A DNA stretch of 64,000 nucleotides, taken from assembly GCA_964036045.1 (NCBI GenBank), contig OZ038382.1:144162961-144226960 (forward strand), read 5' to 3'. The DNA comes from Eutreptiella sp. 'Long Island Sound 2002'. Lineage: Eukaryota > Euglenozoa > Euglenophyceae > Eutreptiales > Eutreptiaceae. Position 1 is the first letter of the stretch. Each line of letters starts with the position of its first letter. Positions 32,580-45,082 of this stretch are shown here, piece by piece. Below the pieces are notes generated by a model. That model was given only the letters and a program-made list of their open reading frames with translations, was not told the origin of the DNA and did no database searches. The translations under genes and the position numbers were made by a program.

Positions 32580-33410
32580 GGTCCTTGGCCACTTGGGTCC
32601 TGTTCACCAGTGCGCCCGCTCTGCGGGTTGTTTTGCTTGTGCGGTGCCCTGGGCCGCTTGGCTTCTGTTCACCGGTGTGCCCGCTCGGTGTGTTGTGATG
32701 CGTGTGCAGTGTCCTGGGCCACTTGGCTTGTGTTCATCGCTGTGCCCCCTCGGTGTGTTGCTCTGCGTGTGCGCTGTCCTGAGCCACTTGGCTCCTGTTC
32801 ACCGGTGTGCCCGCGTGGTTTGTTGTGTTGTGTCTGCGGTGTCCTGGGCCACTTGGCTCGTGTTCACCGGTGTGCCCGCTCTGTGTGTTGTGTTGTGTGT
32901 GCGGTGTCCTGGGCCACTTGGCTCCTGTTCATCGCTGTGCCCCCTCGGTGCGTTGCTCTGCGTGTGCGGTGTCCTGAGCCACTTGGCTCCTGTTCACCGG
33001 TGTGCCCGCGTGGTTTGTTGTGTTGTGTCTGCGGTGTCGTGGGCCACTTGGCTCGTGTTCACCGGTAAGCCCGCTCGGTGTGTTGTGTTGCGTGTGCGGT
33101 GTCCTGGGCCACTTGGCTCCTGTTCACCGGTGTGCCCGCTGGGTGCGTTGCTTTGCGTGTGCGGTGTCCTGGGCTACTTGGCTCCTGTTCACCGGTGTGC
33201 CGGCGTGGTTTGTTGTGTTGTGTCTGCGGTGTCCTGGGCCACTTCGCTCCTGTGCACCGGTGCACCCGCTCGGTGCGTTGCTTTGTTGGTGCGGTGTTTT
33301 GGGCCACTGGGCTCCTGTTCACCGGTGTGCCAAAACGGTGCGTTGTGTTGAGTGTGCGGTGTCCTCAGCCACTTGGCTCCTGTTCACCGGTGTGCCCGCC
33401 CAAACCCCCA
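32580..33410 (+). repeat. 65-bp GC-rich tandem array, about 12-13 units
   Basis: CCACTTGGCTCCTGTTCACC recurs every 65-66 bp, for example at 32783, 32849 and 32914. The unit also holds GGTGTGCCCGCTCGGTGTGT. All three forward frames stay open over hundreds of codons because the unit has no stop on this strand and 65 is not a multiple of 3. Three units recur, inverted, at 61862-62034. Confidence 0.9.
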
Positions 33411-33794
33411 ACGAACGCAACGATGACAACCCTATCGTTTTAACAAAACTACCATCAACGAAAGCAATGCATGCGTGTGACATGACACGAACATACCTGA
33501 GAGGTGGGTTGTCCACCTGCTCTGTTGTGTGTGTTTCTGTTCAATACTCTTTTGTAACGTTTATAAAATATTTGATGCAACTATGCAAAAATTTCTGCTA
33601 AAAGCTTTGAAAACCACGGCTCATACCTCCTTTTCTTTGAGCCGTTTACGCTTTCGCAACCCTTTTTGGGAGTGCGCTCCTGTTGCGCTTGTCTGAGACT
33701 TTAGGTTTTGGCCTAACAATGACGATTTCTAACCCTCTTTCATCAATTTTTAGCGATTTGACTTCTTAAATCGCTACCCCTTTCGCTAAAGAAG
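33411..33794. other. No gene seen; AT-rich spacer before LTR of copy B
   Basis: A block CAACCCTATCGTTTTAAC near 33427 resembles the CCTAAGCG repeats at 9000-9330. The last bases (TAAAGAAG) before the LTR equal those that follow the 5' LTR of element A. Confidence 0.3.
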
Positions 33795-36196
33795 GTCCCT
33801 ACCAGGACCGGCCCCTGCTGTACCCCTTCCACCATTTCCTGTCACTCCTATGGTCTTGCTTCTCACCAGGTTCTGCATGATCTTGCCCTATCCTGCACAA
33901 TTTCCCACTAAAAATAGTAAAAATGGCTCCTTCACACGAACTGTGATCCCTTGCAATAACCAAATCCCAAGTACAATAGCTCCAATCCAAATAATCCACA
34001 CTGTGGGCTTCCAAGGGCGTTTGAGGTCCCGCGTTGACACTCAACAACTCCTTTCAATACGCCGGTCGTCTCACGGTGCACACGGAGACACGGGCATTCG
34101 GCATGTACAGAGAAATGCACCAAAGAGGAAGCCCTGAAATTGGCATATGAACACAAATAAAGCAAAGTTCAGGAAAGATGGAAACACACACACTCACAGC
34201 CATAGACTCCTCATTCCCTGGACTCAAGAACTTCCCTTGACTAGCCAACATGATGCCCTGAACCCAGTCAAATAGGATGGCTAAATGCCATGTGTCAAAA
34301 GTCACTACACAAACCCCAAAAAATGTGTTCCCTCCCAAGCCTCTAAATCCTAGCCCAATAGGGGAGGTGGCGTGTCATGGCCTAGAGTGGCACTCCGGAC
34401 CATGCCCTACCCTGACATAACTTTGGTTGGACTTGGGGTCAATTGGGCTTGAAGAACTGCCCCATGAAGATGACCTCACAACCTAGCAAAATCAGGCGAA
34501 TCACACCATAGTGCCCAATATTCAATTATATACTCAAAAATGCATACGGCAAATATTCAAATGCTCCATGCATATGTCAAACCGGAAAGTAATATACATG
34601 GGTGATATAGACCAAATATCCATGCCCAAAAAATCCCAACATTGGCTCCCAAGCCCCTCCGGATATACACATGCCATGCTTCAGAAGTCAACTCACGAAT
34701 TTGAGACCTAATTTTGTGAGGCCTCGTGTGCCACACCAAAGTGACCACGTGATCCGGCATATGGTGAGGTACAACACCAAAGCATATGCCAACATATAAG
34801 CAACATACCAGAGTTCACAGATCTCTACGCACTTTACTGTTAGCCGACCAGTTGAGCACATAAAATACAAAAATGAGCATGAAATGAGGTCAAAAACATG
34901 CAAATAATGCCAAATTCAAAGTAATCACAATAGTATATAACTTCGCTCACCCATGGTATCAACATATGGTTCAAAACACATTTGCTTGGGATTATTTGCA
35001 AACAATCCCCCCACTTGGATCCCCACATCGACGCATGGAAAAACCTTCGAACCTCCTTCCGACACGCACCATGAAAATGGGAAAATTGATAGTGGCGCTT
35101 GTGGGTCGCTCTGTAAGCCTTCCCACATGCACTATATGTGCAGTAGACTTAGTCTAGCGCAATGAAGTTCACCATTGGGACATGGGCGAAGCCCTTGCCA
35201 CGTATGACTCCACATATCTTCCTACAAACGGAGATATATAACATGGGCGTGAGCATAGCGAAGCACATACCATCCATATAACACATACCCTTAAAAAGTG
35301 GCTCCCACCATGGTATGCCATGCCCCTCCATGGACATAACTTCACGTTAAAGATACGTGGGAACCCAAGGAAAATTTCTTTGCAACACCAACACTCATGC
35401 CGTACACTCGAAAGTCGCGTAAGAATAATTGGTTGCACGGTCCAAGAGTTATAACTCATTTTCTACCCTCTTGACCGTTATCTCTTGCTACACCGGGCAT
35501 GTGTACACATCGAAGGCGTTTGATGCTTCCTAAATTAAGTTGAGGCCAAGGCGATTCTAGCCCATATCTCAAAATTATAGCTCCTCGCTGTCAGCCGGAG
35601 ATATGACCTTTCAAAGTGGCCTCACGAATCAATTTTGTTTGGCCTATATCTCCAAGAAAAATGAAGGAGACAACAAAAGGAAGGTTGATTCATGATCGGG
35701 GGAAAATGTAGGACCACTCGAAATTCATCATATCAAGTGCGGCGATCTCAAAGTCGAAAATCCGATTCTGAATGTCTGAAAAAATCGGATTAATTTTGCG
35801 AGTGTATAACATGAAAATTGCGGAAGCAACGTACCCGCTACTGATGAAATCTGACCCTTCATCGGGGTTTCCGCTAAAACATCTGGAAATAACAGTTAAC
35901 CAATCGGTTACCGCAAAATCGCGAGCCAACTGACAGTCGCCGATACATTGACAATCAGAACGGATAGCCGAAAAATTACGGAAACATTATGATAAAAAAA
36001 CCCTGTTGATTCCTGATATTCTGATATATAAATCTCAGCCGGCGGCGCCTCGGTACTGAATATGGCCGCTCATAGCTGGAATGGCCAAGCCTATCACACT
36101 ATCACTATCACACTATCAGCCAATGGCGGCTTGCCGGCACATAGATACACACCCCAAGTGACCCAAAGATGGCCACGGGGGTCCGAACCGGCTTCA
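33795..36196 (-). repeat. 3' LTR of copy B
   Basis: It begins, on the minus strand, at TGAAGCCGG after the polypurine tract (36197-36207) and ends at GTAGGGAC. Length is 2,402 bp. It has many substitutions against the A LTRs, but the end keeps the 30-codon gag start with silent changes and one in-frame 6-bp insertion. The TATA-like box is at 36023-36033. Confidence 0.85.
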
Positions 36197-36573
36197 CCCC
36201 CCTTCTCAGAGCGTTGTATCCGCTCGGAAGTCATTGAAGAGAGGACGGGAGGACCCCAATGGGCTCCAAACCCCCCCCCCATGTCCCAAGGACACATGGA
36301 GGCCCCACACACGTCGTAGGTGTCCCCCATGCCCCAAGGGAGGGGTGAGAACACTCATAATCGGTGCACTACGCCGTAACCGGTCTCCTCGTGATCTACA
36401 ACATGGACCAAGGGGATCAAAGATAGAGAAACGTTGTCCGTCGACCTAAATAAGTATACCACAATGAAATATATATGTGGAGATCGAGTGAAGGGGGTAT
36501 ATGGCCAATCCAGGCCCAAAAATCCCCGGATGAACGCCCTCACCCGTCTCAGAAGCACAAAGACAAACATAAG

Positions 36574-39500
36574 TGCCAAGGGGGATTCATTACGGTGCTA
36601 CTGCAGCCACCAAATGGACCAACATGTCCTTGACATCCAAGGAGATGTTCTTCCTCCTTAGATACTCCCTCCAGACCTTGGTATACCTCGGCACCACAAT
36701 GCTCGGAGGCTTCCACGAATCCCTGGATGCAGCAATTCCCTTCCAACGGACCTTGTACAGCCTCCCCCCAGGCGTCCCCGGGTCCGGCTTGTCCGTCAGG
36801 ATCCTCTCGGTGGTGAAGTCGTCGTCCTCACCCTCGTCATCCGAGTCCAGATCTCCGGCTGGGAACTCGAAGGTGACGGGAGGTCCGCTGGGGTCTGGTG
36901 CTCGGGGACGAAGCTGGGTATGGTCGCGGTCCAGGATCTTGTTATCCCCCACACGAACTGCATACACATTCTGCCCGACCTTCCGCACGATTACCCCCAG
37001 CACATACCAAGACGGCTGCCGATGCCTGGACAGGACATCCTTGTGGTGCCGCTCCACCCATACGGTGTCTTGGAGAGCATATTTCTGGACTTTTCCCTGC
37101 TTGAAGTACTTGGTCCTCCTCTAATGCTCGTCCTGCAGTGCTTTGCACACCTTGGCCGCCGTGTCGTCCGCCTCAGCCATCATAGCGTTCGCATCCCGGG
37201 CCACTTTGCCATGGTTCAACCACGGGAGAGTGCGTGACACTCGATCCCGTAGAAACAGGATACGATGGGGCGACAGCCCAGTGGGCCCCGGCAGGTCATG
37301 GTACGCCTGGAGTACTCTCCACAGCGAATTATACCAGTTCCGGCCCGGTTCGTCAATGTGCAGCTGGCGGAACTTTTCGAACATCTGCCGCCCGGCCTCC
37401 TCAGCGCGGCCATTCGACCGGCTGTGGTACGCCACGGTCTTGGCGTGCCGAATCCCCGTGTGCTTGCACATCGTCTCGAACCACGTCCCCACGAATTGAC
37501 TGCCCCGATCGCTGCAGATGACAGCTGGGACATCAAAGATCGTCAGCCCATGCCTGATCATGGCGTTGGCGACGGTCTTGGCCTGCAGCCCCATTCCATG
37601 CTTGTCCTTCTTGTCCTTCTTCTTGGACTTCTTGCCCGGGACTGCCACGATAAACCCGCTGTGCCCATCCACCGCCAGGATGACACAATCATAGGTCTCC
37701 CTTTCCACGGTGACCTCCGGCATGGCGAACACATCCATGGCCACTGACCGCACAGGGGCCTCTGGTATAGCCGTATACACCCGGTTGCCCCCCATGGAGT
37801 GGTTGGAGCTCTTCGTGGCCCGACACACGGCGCAGTCGCTGCAGTACTTGTCCAGGATGGCCTAGTACCCCAGTGGGAACTTGAAGCGCCACTCCAGGTC
37901 CTGCTGCATCTTGTCCCGACCAGGATGCATGAGCTGCGCGTTGTGCCAGTGGTGAATGAGCTCTCCCATTCGGTTCTCAGGGACCAATAGCTTGTCCTTG
38001 AGGAATAATTTATCCCCACCCTCTGTCAAGCCCTCAGGCCATTCGTCGTCCGACAGGGCGCTCACGGCATTCCAGTACCTGCTCCACTGCTCGGATGACG
38101 CATAGTCATCCTACCAGTCCTCTGTAAGCACAGACCTGACTAGCTCTACAGGGGCCACCATCCATTGCTCGAGGGTTTCCTCTCGAATAGCTTGGACTGG
38201 GGCGCCCTGGAACTTGGCCAGGTCCGTACGGTTTGCCATCATCACAAAGCACTTGACCCCCTCTTGCTCCATGGCCTTCTCGATCTGGATGATGCGTTTG
38301 GCCTCCTCAGTCTCCTCGGCGTCGCCATGGCTGGATATGTCCATCCATGCCTTGCCCGCGGGGTAGGCCCATCAACTGAGGCAATCCGCCACAGTGTTGT
38401 CCTTTCCCGGGACGTACACAACGCTGAGGTCGAACTTGGCAAACGTCTCATGCCATCGGGCCCTTCTTGCCGCCGGTCCCGAGGGGGTGTCGACGTGCTC
38501 CTAGTGCCAGCTCTGCAAGGACTGATGGTCCGTACAAACCACCACCGGTTGCAATCCGATGTGGCCAGACCACTTCCTGAGCGCACAAACAATGGCGTAC
38601 GTCTCCTTCTCCCTCGTCGTCCAGGTTCGACGTTGGCCCTCGGCCAGGATGCGGCTCCAAAACGCCACGGGTACGTGCGACCCGTCGTCCCGGATCTGCT
38701 TGAGGACTGCCCCTACAGCATAGTCTGAGGCGTCTGTTCGTAGCACGAATCCCTTGTCCGGGTCCACCGGGAATAGCCCCAGCTGCCCCAGGAGTCGCTC
38801 CTTCAGGCGGCTGAACGCATCTTCGGCTTCAGGGGTCCAGGCAAGCTTCTTCTTGATCCCCTTCCGGCCATCGAACTTGCCCACCTGCAGCATCTTGTGC
38901 AGCGGCCCCGAGAGTTCTGCATACATCCGGACATAGCCCGAATAGTAATTACAGAACCCCATGAAGGACCGGGGTTCGCTGATGGTCTGGGGCTTCTCCC
39001 AGTGGTGCAGGGACGCCAGTTTCCCAGGCATGGGACGGCGTTGCCCGTGACCAACCACGTGACCCGCGAACTCCACTTCCTTCACGAAGAGCGAGGCTTT
39101 GGTGGGCTTGCACACCATGTTGTGCTTGTTCAGCTCGCTGAGCACTTTGCGCAGATCCTTCTCATGCGCTTCAATGAGCTCGTCCTCCGTCTTGTCTTCC
39201 GTGCCGGACCCGATGATGATGTCATCCACAAAGGGGTCGGCACAGTCCCGGACAGGACTGAGCAGGTCCTCCATCATGCGCTGGAAAGCGGCGTTGCCAT
39301 TCTTGGCGCCCATAGGCACCACTTTCCACTGCATGGGCCCCAGAGGCGTCGACATCGCTGTGCAGGGCCTGGAGTCCGGGTGTAGCGGCATCTGGTGATA
39401 GCCGTAATTCAGGTCTAACACCGTGAAGATCCGCTTTTTCGGTTGTTTTTGGAGGATGGTGTCGATCAGAGGAAGCGAGTACGAGTCATGCTCGGTTTGC

Positions 39501-39785
39501 TCGTTCAAACATCTGTAATCAACCACCAACCTCCACTCGCCCTTCTCTTTCTTGGGCACGATAAAGGCTGGGCTGGCCCACTCACTGTCGGAGGGTTCGA
39601 TCCAGCCCCGCTCAATAAACTCGGCCAACAACTTCTTCATGGCCTCGGCCCGATCGCCCTGAAGTTGGTACTCCCAATGACGGTAGATCTTGGGGTTCCA
39701 TTTCAGCTTGATCCTCGCTGTGCCAAACCTCCCACGATCTGGAGGGTTCTTGTTGGCGACGACACTGAATAGCCGCGGATAGGTT
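36574..39785 (-). pseudogene. pol: Gypsy pol of copy B: RT, RNase H, integrase, chromodomain
   Basis: The order and motifs are those of element A: FVDD near 39222, RTDASDYAVGAVL near 38730, the CSDRGSQF integrase Asp near 37505, and the chromodomain VRWKGIAASRDSWKPPS near 36700. Stop codons or frame changes fall near 37122, 37861, 38110, 38375 and 38500, so at least five lesions. RT begins at its N-terminal YPRLFS block; nothing upstream remains. It is closest to copy C over the shared RT segment. Confidence 0.88.
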
Positions 39786-40569
39786 TGAGGTTTGAGGTTT
39801 GATTTTGCGGGTACTAGACGCCTTTTGACCCCGGGGGGCCACCTGGTCGGGCCAGGTGATATCCTCCCCACCGGGTACTAGTGGGGGGCCCTTCAAGACG
39901 CACTTCCTGCCTCATGGCGGAGTCCCCCGGGTTCACAGAGCTCGGAGCCCCGTCCTTCCCCGGCTTCCCCGTTTCGCCACTCCCCGGTCAGTGCATCAAT
40001 TCGCAGCCGTGGCTGCAGGCGCTTACCCACTGCGTCGCCCCCCTAATGCGTGGTCGCCCGGGGTCCCGGCGCCGCCGGGCCCGTGCTACTGCCTTGTCGC
40101 CAGTGGGACCCCCTTGGGGTGGCGCGGAGGCTGCCCACTACTGCCTTGGCGGGTGCAGTGCCCCGTCTGTGTGTGCGCGGCGCTCGCGGCCGGTTCGGGG
40201 GGTTCGGGCCGGTACCTGGTGTTGTGTCTCTCTCGTTTCCCCCTCCCCGCCCCGCGTGTTCCGCGCTCCGTGTGCGGGCCGTCCCGTCCGGGTGTCCCTT
40301 ACCCTCGCTCGCTGGTACGCCATTCCACACAGTCTGTGCGTTCCGCGCGCTCGGTCTGGTTGCCCTTATGGTAGTCCCGGCGTGTCCCTTTGGTGTGTGT
40401 GCGCTCGCGCTCCCGCGGCGTCCGCTCCCCTCCCCCCTGGGTGGTGTGGGGTGCGCACCTCGCGTGGTCCCGGCACTGGGCGCTGGTAGTGCCTTTCCAC
40501 GTGGTCCGTGCCCCTCCGCGTGTCCTGCCCCGGTCCCTTGCTCCATCTGGCGTGCTTTGGGGGGGGGCG
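39786..40569. other. GC-rich stretch, left part of an island inserted between copies B and C
   Basis: It starts with three TTTGAGG units and a GGGTACTAG motif that returns 66 bp later. Base composition changes abruptly to high GC. Long open frames exist on both strands, as expected from the scarcity of A and T, and none has protein-like composition. No gene is called. Confidence 0.4.
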
Positions 40570-42665
40570 GTCCGGTCCCGGTTCCCCCCTACTTGGCTTG
40601 GGGTTGTGGGGGTGGCGGTAGGGCGTCCCTGGGGGGGGTGCCTTGTGGGGGCTGCTTGCCGCGGGGGTGGTGGGGGGCCGTCCCCGGGGGGGGTGGCCTG
40701 CCACCGTTGTGAAGGGCGCCTGGTGTCAGGCGCTGTCCCTCCGCCGGCCGCCGGTCCTCTGGAGCGGGCAGCCATGGTTCCGCGTCCCGTGTGTCCGGGG
40801 TGCGGTCGGTGCGGGCGTGGGGACCCTGCACCGGCCCCACAGCGTGCGCCCTTGCGGGCTGGCGTTGCTCGCTGTGGGGGTGGCGGAAGGGCGTCCCCTG
40901 GGGGGGTGCCTTCCACCGTTGTGGGGGGCGCCTGAGGCCAGGCGCCGTCCCTCCCCCAACTGCCCGCGCACTGGGCGGGCTGTTGGGGTCCGCCACCCAC
41001 GTGCTGTGGGCGCGGGGGTGTGGGTGTCGGAGCCCAACACCGTCCCCTCGGCCTGCATGCCCTGCGGGGGCTGCATGCCGCGGGGGTGGTGGGGGGCCGT
41101 CCCCGGGGGGGGTGGCCTGCCACCGTTGTGAGGAGCGCCTGGTGTCAGGCGCTGTCCCTCCCCTGGCCGCCCGTCCTCTGGAGCGGGCAGCAAGGGTTCA
41201 GCGTCCCGTGTGTCGAGGGTGCGGTCGGTGCAGGTGTGGGGACCCTGCACCTGCCCCACAGCGTGCGCCCTTGCGGGCTGGCGTTGCTCGCTGTGGGGGG
41301 GGCGGAAGGGCGTCCCCGGGGGGGGTGCCTCCCACCGTTGTGAGGGGCGTCTGGGGTCAGGCGCCGTCCCTCCCCCGACTGTCCGCCCACTGGGCGGGCT
41401 GTTGGGGTCCGCCACCCACGTGCTGTGGGCGCGGTTGTGTGGGTGTGGGGGCCCAACACTGTCCCCTTGGCCTGCATGCCCTGTGGGGGCTGCATGCCGC
41501 GGGGGTGGTGGGGGGCCGTCCCCGGGGGGGGTGGCCTGCCACCGTTGTGAGGGGCGCCTGGTGTCAGGCGCTGTCCCTCCCCCGGCCGCCCGTCCTCTGG
41601 AGCGGGCAGCCAGGGTTCCGCGTCCCGTGTGTCCCGGGTGCGGTCGGTGCGGGCGTGGGGACCCGGCACCGGCCCCACAGCATGCGCCCTTGCGGGCTGG
41701 CGTTGCTCAGTGTGGGGGTGGCGGAAGGGCGTCCCCTGGGGGGGTGCCTTCCACCGTTGGGGGGGGCGCCTGAGGGCAGGCGCTGTCCCTCCCCCAACTG
41801 CCCGCCCACTGGGCGGGCCATTGGGGTCCGCCACCCACGTGCTGTGGGCGCGGGTGTGTGGGTGTGGGAGCCCAACACCGTCCCCGCGGCCTGCATGCCC
41901 TGTGGAAGCTGCATGCCGTGGGGGTGGTGGGGGGCCGTCCCCGGGGGGGGTGGCCTGCCACCGTTGTGAGGGGCACCTGGTGTCACGCGCTGTCCCTCCC
42001 CCGGCCGCCCGTCCCCTGGAGCGGGCAGCCAGGGTTCCGCGTCCCGTGTGTCGAAGGTGCGGTCGGTGCAGGCGTGGGGACCCTGCACCGTCCCCAAAGC
42101 GTGCGCCCTTGCGGGCTGGCGTTGCTCGCTGTGGGGGGGGCGGAAGGGCGTCCCCGGGGGGGGTGCTTTCCACCATTGTGAGGGGCGTCTGGGGTCAGGC
42201 GCTGTCCCTCCCCCGACTGCCCGCCCACTGGGCGGGCTGTTGGGGTCCGCCACCCACGTGCTGTGGGCGCGGTTGTGTGGGTGTGGGGGCCCAACACTGT
42301 CCCCTTGGCCTGCATGCCCTGTGGGGGCTGCATGCCGCGGGGGTGGTGGGGGGCCGTCCCCGGGGGGGGTGGCCTGCCACCGTTGTGAGGGGCGCCTGGT
42401 GTCAGGCGTTGTCCCTCCCCCGGCCGCCCGTCCTCTGGAGCGGGTAGCAAGGGTTCCGCGTCCCGTGTGTCCCGGGTGCGGTCGGTGCGGGCGTGGGGAC
42501 CCGGCACCGGCCCCACAGCGTGCGCCCTTGAGGGCTGGCGTTGCTCGCTGTGGGGGTGGCGGAAGGGCGTCCCCTGGGGGGGTGCCTTCCACCATTGTGA
42601 GGGGTGTCTGGGGTCAGGCGCTGTACCTCCCCCGACTGCCCGCCCACTGGGCGGGCTGCCGGGGC
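40570..42665. repeat. 419-bp very GC-rich tandem repeat, five units
   Basis: The marker GGGGGTGGTGGGGGGCCGTC recurs near 40663, 41082, 41501, 41920 and 42339, exactly 419 bp apart each time. Each unit is itself an old dimer: ACCGTTGTGAGGGGCGCCTG and its variant lie about 212 bp apart inside it. G-runs of 6 to 8 bases are frequent. Open frames of up to 392 codons on both strands, including near-identical 343-codon frames on the minus strand, follow from the repeat and the base composition. Confidence 0.93.
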
Positions 42666-45082
42666 TCGTTGGGTGTGTGCGGTGTGTGTGGTGTCTGTGC
42701 CGTGCGCGTCGTGGTGCGTGGTGCGCTCTTCCCTTGTTCCTCTGGTACTCCCCTCTCCGGTGTCTCGGTGCGGTGTTGTGCTTTCCGTGTGTCTGCCGTG
42801 CCCCCTTCCCTGTGCGCGCCCCTTGCTCGGCCGCTGGCTGCCCCTTGTTCCTTTCGTGGCTTCGTTGCTTTTTACCCTTTCCTCTACCCTTCTCCCTGAC
42901 ATGCACTTTTTCCCTGCCTCCGCTTTGTTGCGTGTCTCGGTCTTTTTCCTTGCCGGCTCGCCGTGCTCTCTCGTTGGGCCTTCTCCTTTGAACCTGCGTA
43001 GAGAGATGATGTAAACGCGCGTGCGGCGGCGGGGGTTTTGTCGCGACATGGCACCTCGAGCTGGCTGGTACGTCATGTGACATGCGTGTGCGACACGCGT
43101 GTGCGTAGGTTTATTTCCTACTTGCTCTCGTCTTGGCTCCACACACCTGTTTGGCCGCCACCTTTGTTCGTTGTCCGTTCCGCGCGCGCGGCGTGACATG
43201 CAACATACTTGTTTCTTTCCCCGCTATCTTAATGTGTCCTAGTCCTCTCGCCTTGCCTACGTGTGTATGGCGCGGGCCGGGCGTTCGCGTATGAGAGACG
43301 ACGGCACGACACAAAACATCCCTAAGCGTCTAAGACAACCCTACTTTAACGCCTAAACGACGCAAACACGAGCATACACTTCTCCTTGGGACATGTGAGG
43401 GGAAGGGAACATGGGTGCGTGCACAAGGAAGCGTGGCAACGTGTGTTTGTCGGATTCCGGCGCACGACGCTATGCGCTATGTGTGTATGTTCTAGTCAGC
43501 GCAACAAAAAGGGTGGTTGTGCTGTAAGAGCAGTTGTCAGGGTTGCCCCGCATTGCACCGCGGGGCAGGACCGTTAGCCCCCCGTGACAACCACTTCCTG
43601 GCCGAAGGCCATTTCTTTTTTCTCGTCTCGGTTGGTGGCGCGGGCCGGGCGGTTGGCGGCGTGGCACGACATGGTAACATACTTGCGTTCTTGGTGGCGG
43701 TGTGTGGCTCCCCCCTTGCCTACTATTTGTTTGCATGCGGCGGCATACCTTTTGTCCCCTTTCGCTCCGTTTCGCCTCCTACATAAGCGGGCGTGCGGGT
43801 GGGGGGATGGGCACTTCTCGGTTACGCCTCGTGGTCACCTCTTGTCTTTGATGGTGTGGTTGCCGTTCTTATCTCGTGTTCGTTGCGTAGCGTAGCATGC
43901 CATGTAACATACTTGGACCCAACTAGCCACTCGTGCATGTTGTGTATGTTTAGTTTTTGTGTGTGTGCTTTTATGTGTGTTGTGATTCACCTCGGTGGTG
44001 TGTGGCCTCCTTCATGCGTTCTTCTCTCCTTTGTTTTTTTTTTTTGGTTCCCCCGTCGTGCCCCTTCATACCATGTTGCTCGTCCGTGGCGGTGATGACC
44101 TTGCGGCGATCCGGGCACGTACGGGCATACCTTTCTTTCCCTATGTGTGCGGGGGTGGGCATAGGCATTCATTCGGTGTCACCTCTTGTTGGTTTTCCTT
44201 GCCGGTGCGGTTTTCGTTGCGCTTTTCGTGGCGGCGCACTTTGGCGTTGCTTGGCACGTGACTTCCTTCCTTGTATTGCGTTTGTTACGGCGTTATGCAT
44301 GGGGATATGCGCTACGGCGATATGCATGGCGTGGCATATAACATACTTGTTTTTCGGCGGCCGGTGGCGTTTTTCTTGCTTGTCCGTGTTATTCATGCAT
44401 GACATGCAACATACTTCTGCGGCTTCTTTTTTTGTTGTGATCTCCTTCGCGTGTTACGGCGTCGTCGTACTCCCTATGCGAGTGGGCTTGCATTGCTTGG
44501 TCGTATACTTGTGGTATGTCTCCAACGTGGTGTGGTTGGTTACATACTTGTTCTCTCCTTGTCTACCTGTTACCGCGTTGTGCTTGTTTCGTCGGTTTCT
44601 AGCTTTGCGCGGCATATAACATACTTGTTCGTCGGCGGCCGGTGGCGTTGTTGTTGTCTATGTGTGGTTTGTTTTGGGGCGCGCACAAGTCCCTAGCGCC
44701 TAGGGCACGCACTTTGCTAGGTGGTTTGGGGCAAGCAACGCTCAGCTTCTTCGCCGTCGCGTTTCTATTGTTCGTCTTTTTTGCTGAGTGTCCTAAATTT
44801 TTTGACCTCGCCAAACAGCGGCGTAAAATTGTTGGGGGTGTTTCTGAGGTCGGAAAAGACGATTTTTCGCTTTATTTCTTCTGGCGGTGCGTCATTTTCT
44901 TGGTATTTTATTTTTCTTCTGCAGCGATCGCGCGACTTAGCGTAGTACGTAGTAGTTGTTCCAAACGTTTACTGCCGTCTACGGCACTATCCCGAGTTCT
45001 ACCTGGATGTGGAAGGCACCGATATTCAATCCGCCTTTGTTGGGAGCAACTCCACGGAAATTCTAGACCGAGGCAGGGTAGT
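42666..45082. other. Right part of the GC-rich island, with a recurring ACATACTTG motif
   Basis: No gene is called. The first 350 bp are pyrimidine-rich on the plus strand. From 43190 to 44630 the motif CATATAACATACTTG and close variants occurs seven times (43197, 43671, 43901, 44335, 44403, 44539, 44613), twice followed by CGGCGGCCGGTGGCG. Diverged CCTAAGCG blocks lie at 43320-43370. Near the right end, TAGTACGTAGTA stands at 44942 and 45080, bracketing about 130 bp in which one plus-strand frame reads EFYLDVEGTDIQSAFVGSN, perhaps a fragment of an unknown gene. Confidence 0.5.

Larger units (their letters stand above)
33795..39785 (-). mobile_element. Gypsy copy B: 3' LTR and pol, truncated in RT
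   Basis: This has the same layout as element A from its 3' LTR up to the start of RT, then stops abruptly at 39785 where a TTTGAGG triplicate and GC-rich DNA begin. Gag and protease are missing. It is more diverged from A than the A LTRs are from each other. Confidence 0.9.

Noticed and set aside
29690-33410. CRISPR array
   Set aside because: Repeats are long, contiguous and without unique spacers; this is eukaryotic satellite DNA.
32508-33601. Three long overlapping plus-strand frames with repeated LGSCSPVCP-like peptides
   Set aside because: Product of the 65-bp repeat, which has no stop in any forward frame.
39783-39801. TTTGAGG triplicate as interstitial telomere repeat
   Set aside because: Only three units and not a known telomere repeat; more likely a slippage product at a junction.
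40050-43199. Open frames of 200-390 codons on both strands
   Set aside because: They lie in the 419-bp GC-rich repeat and its flanks, repeat with it, exist in several frames at once and are low-complexity Pro/Gly/Arg/Ala sequence.
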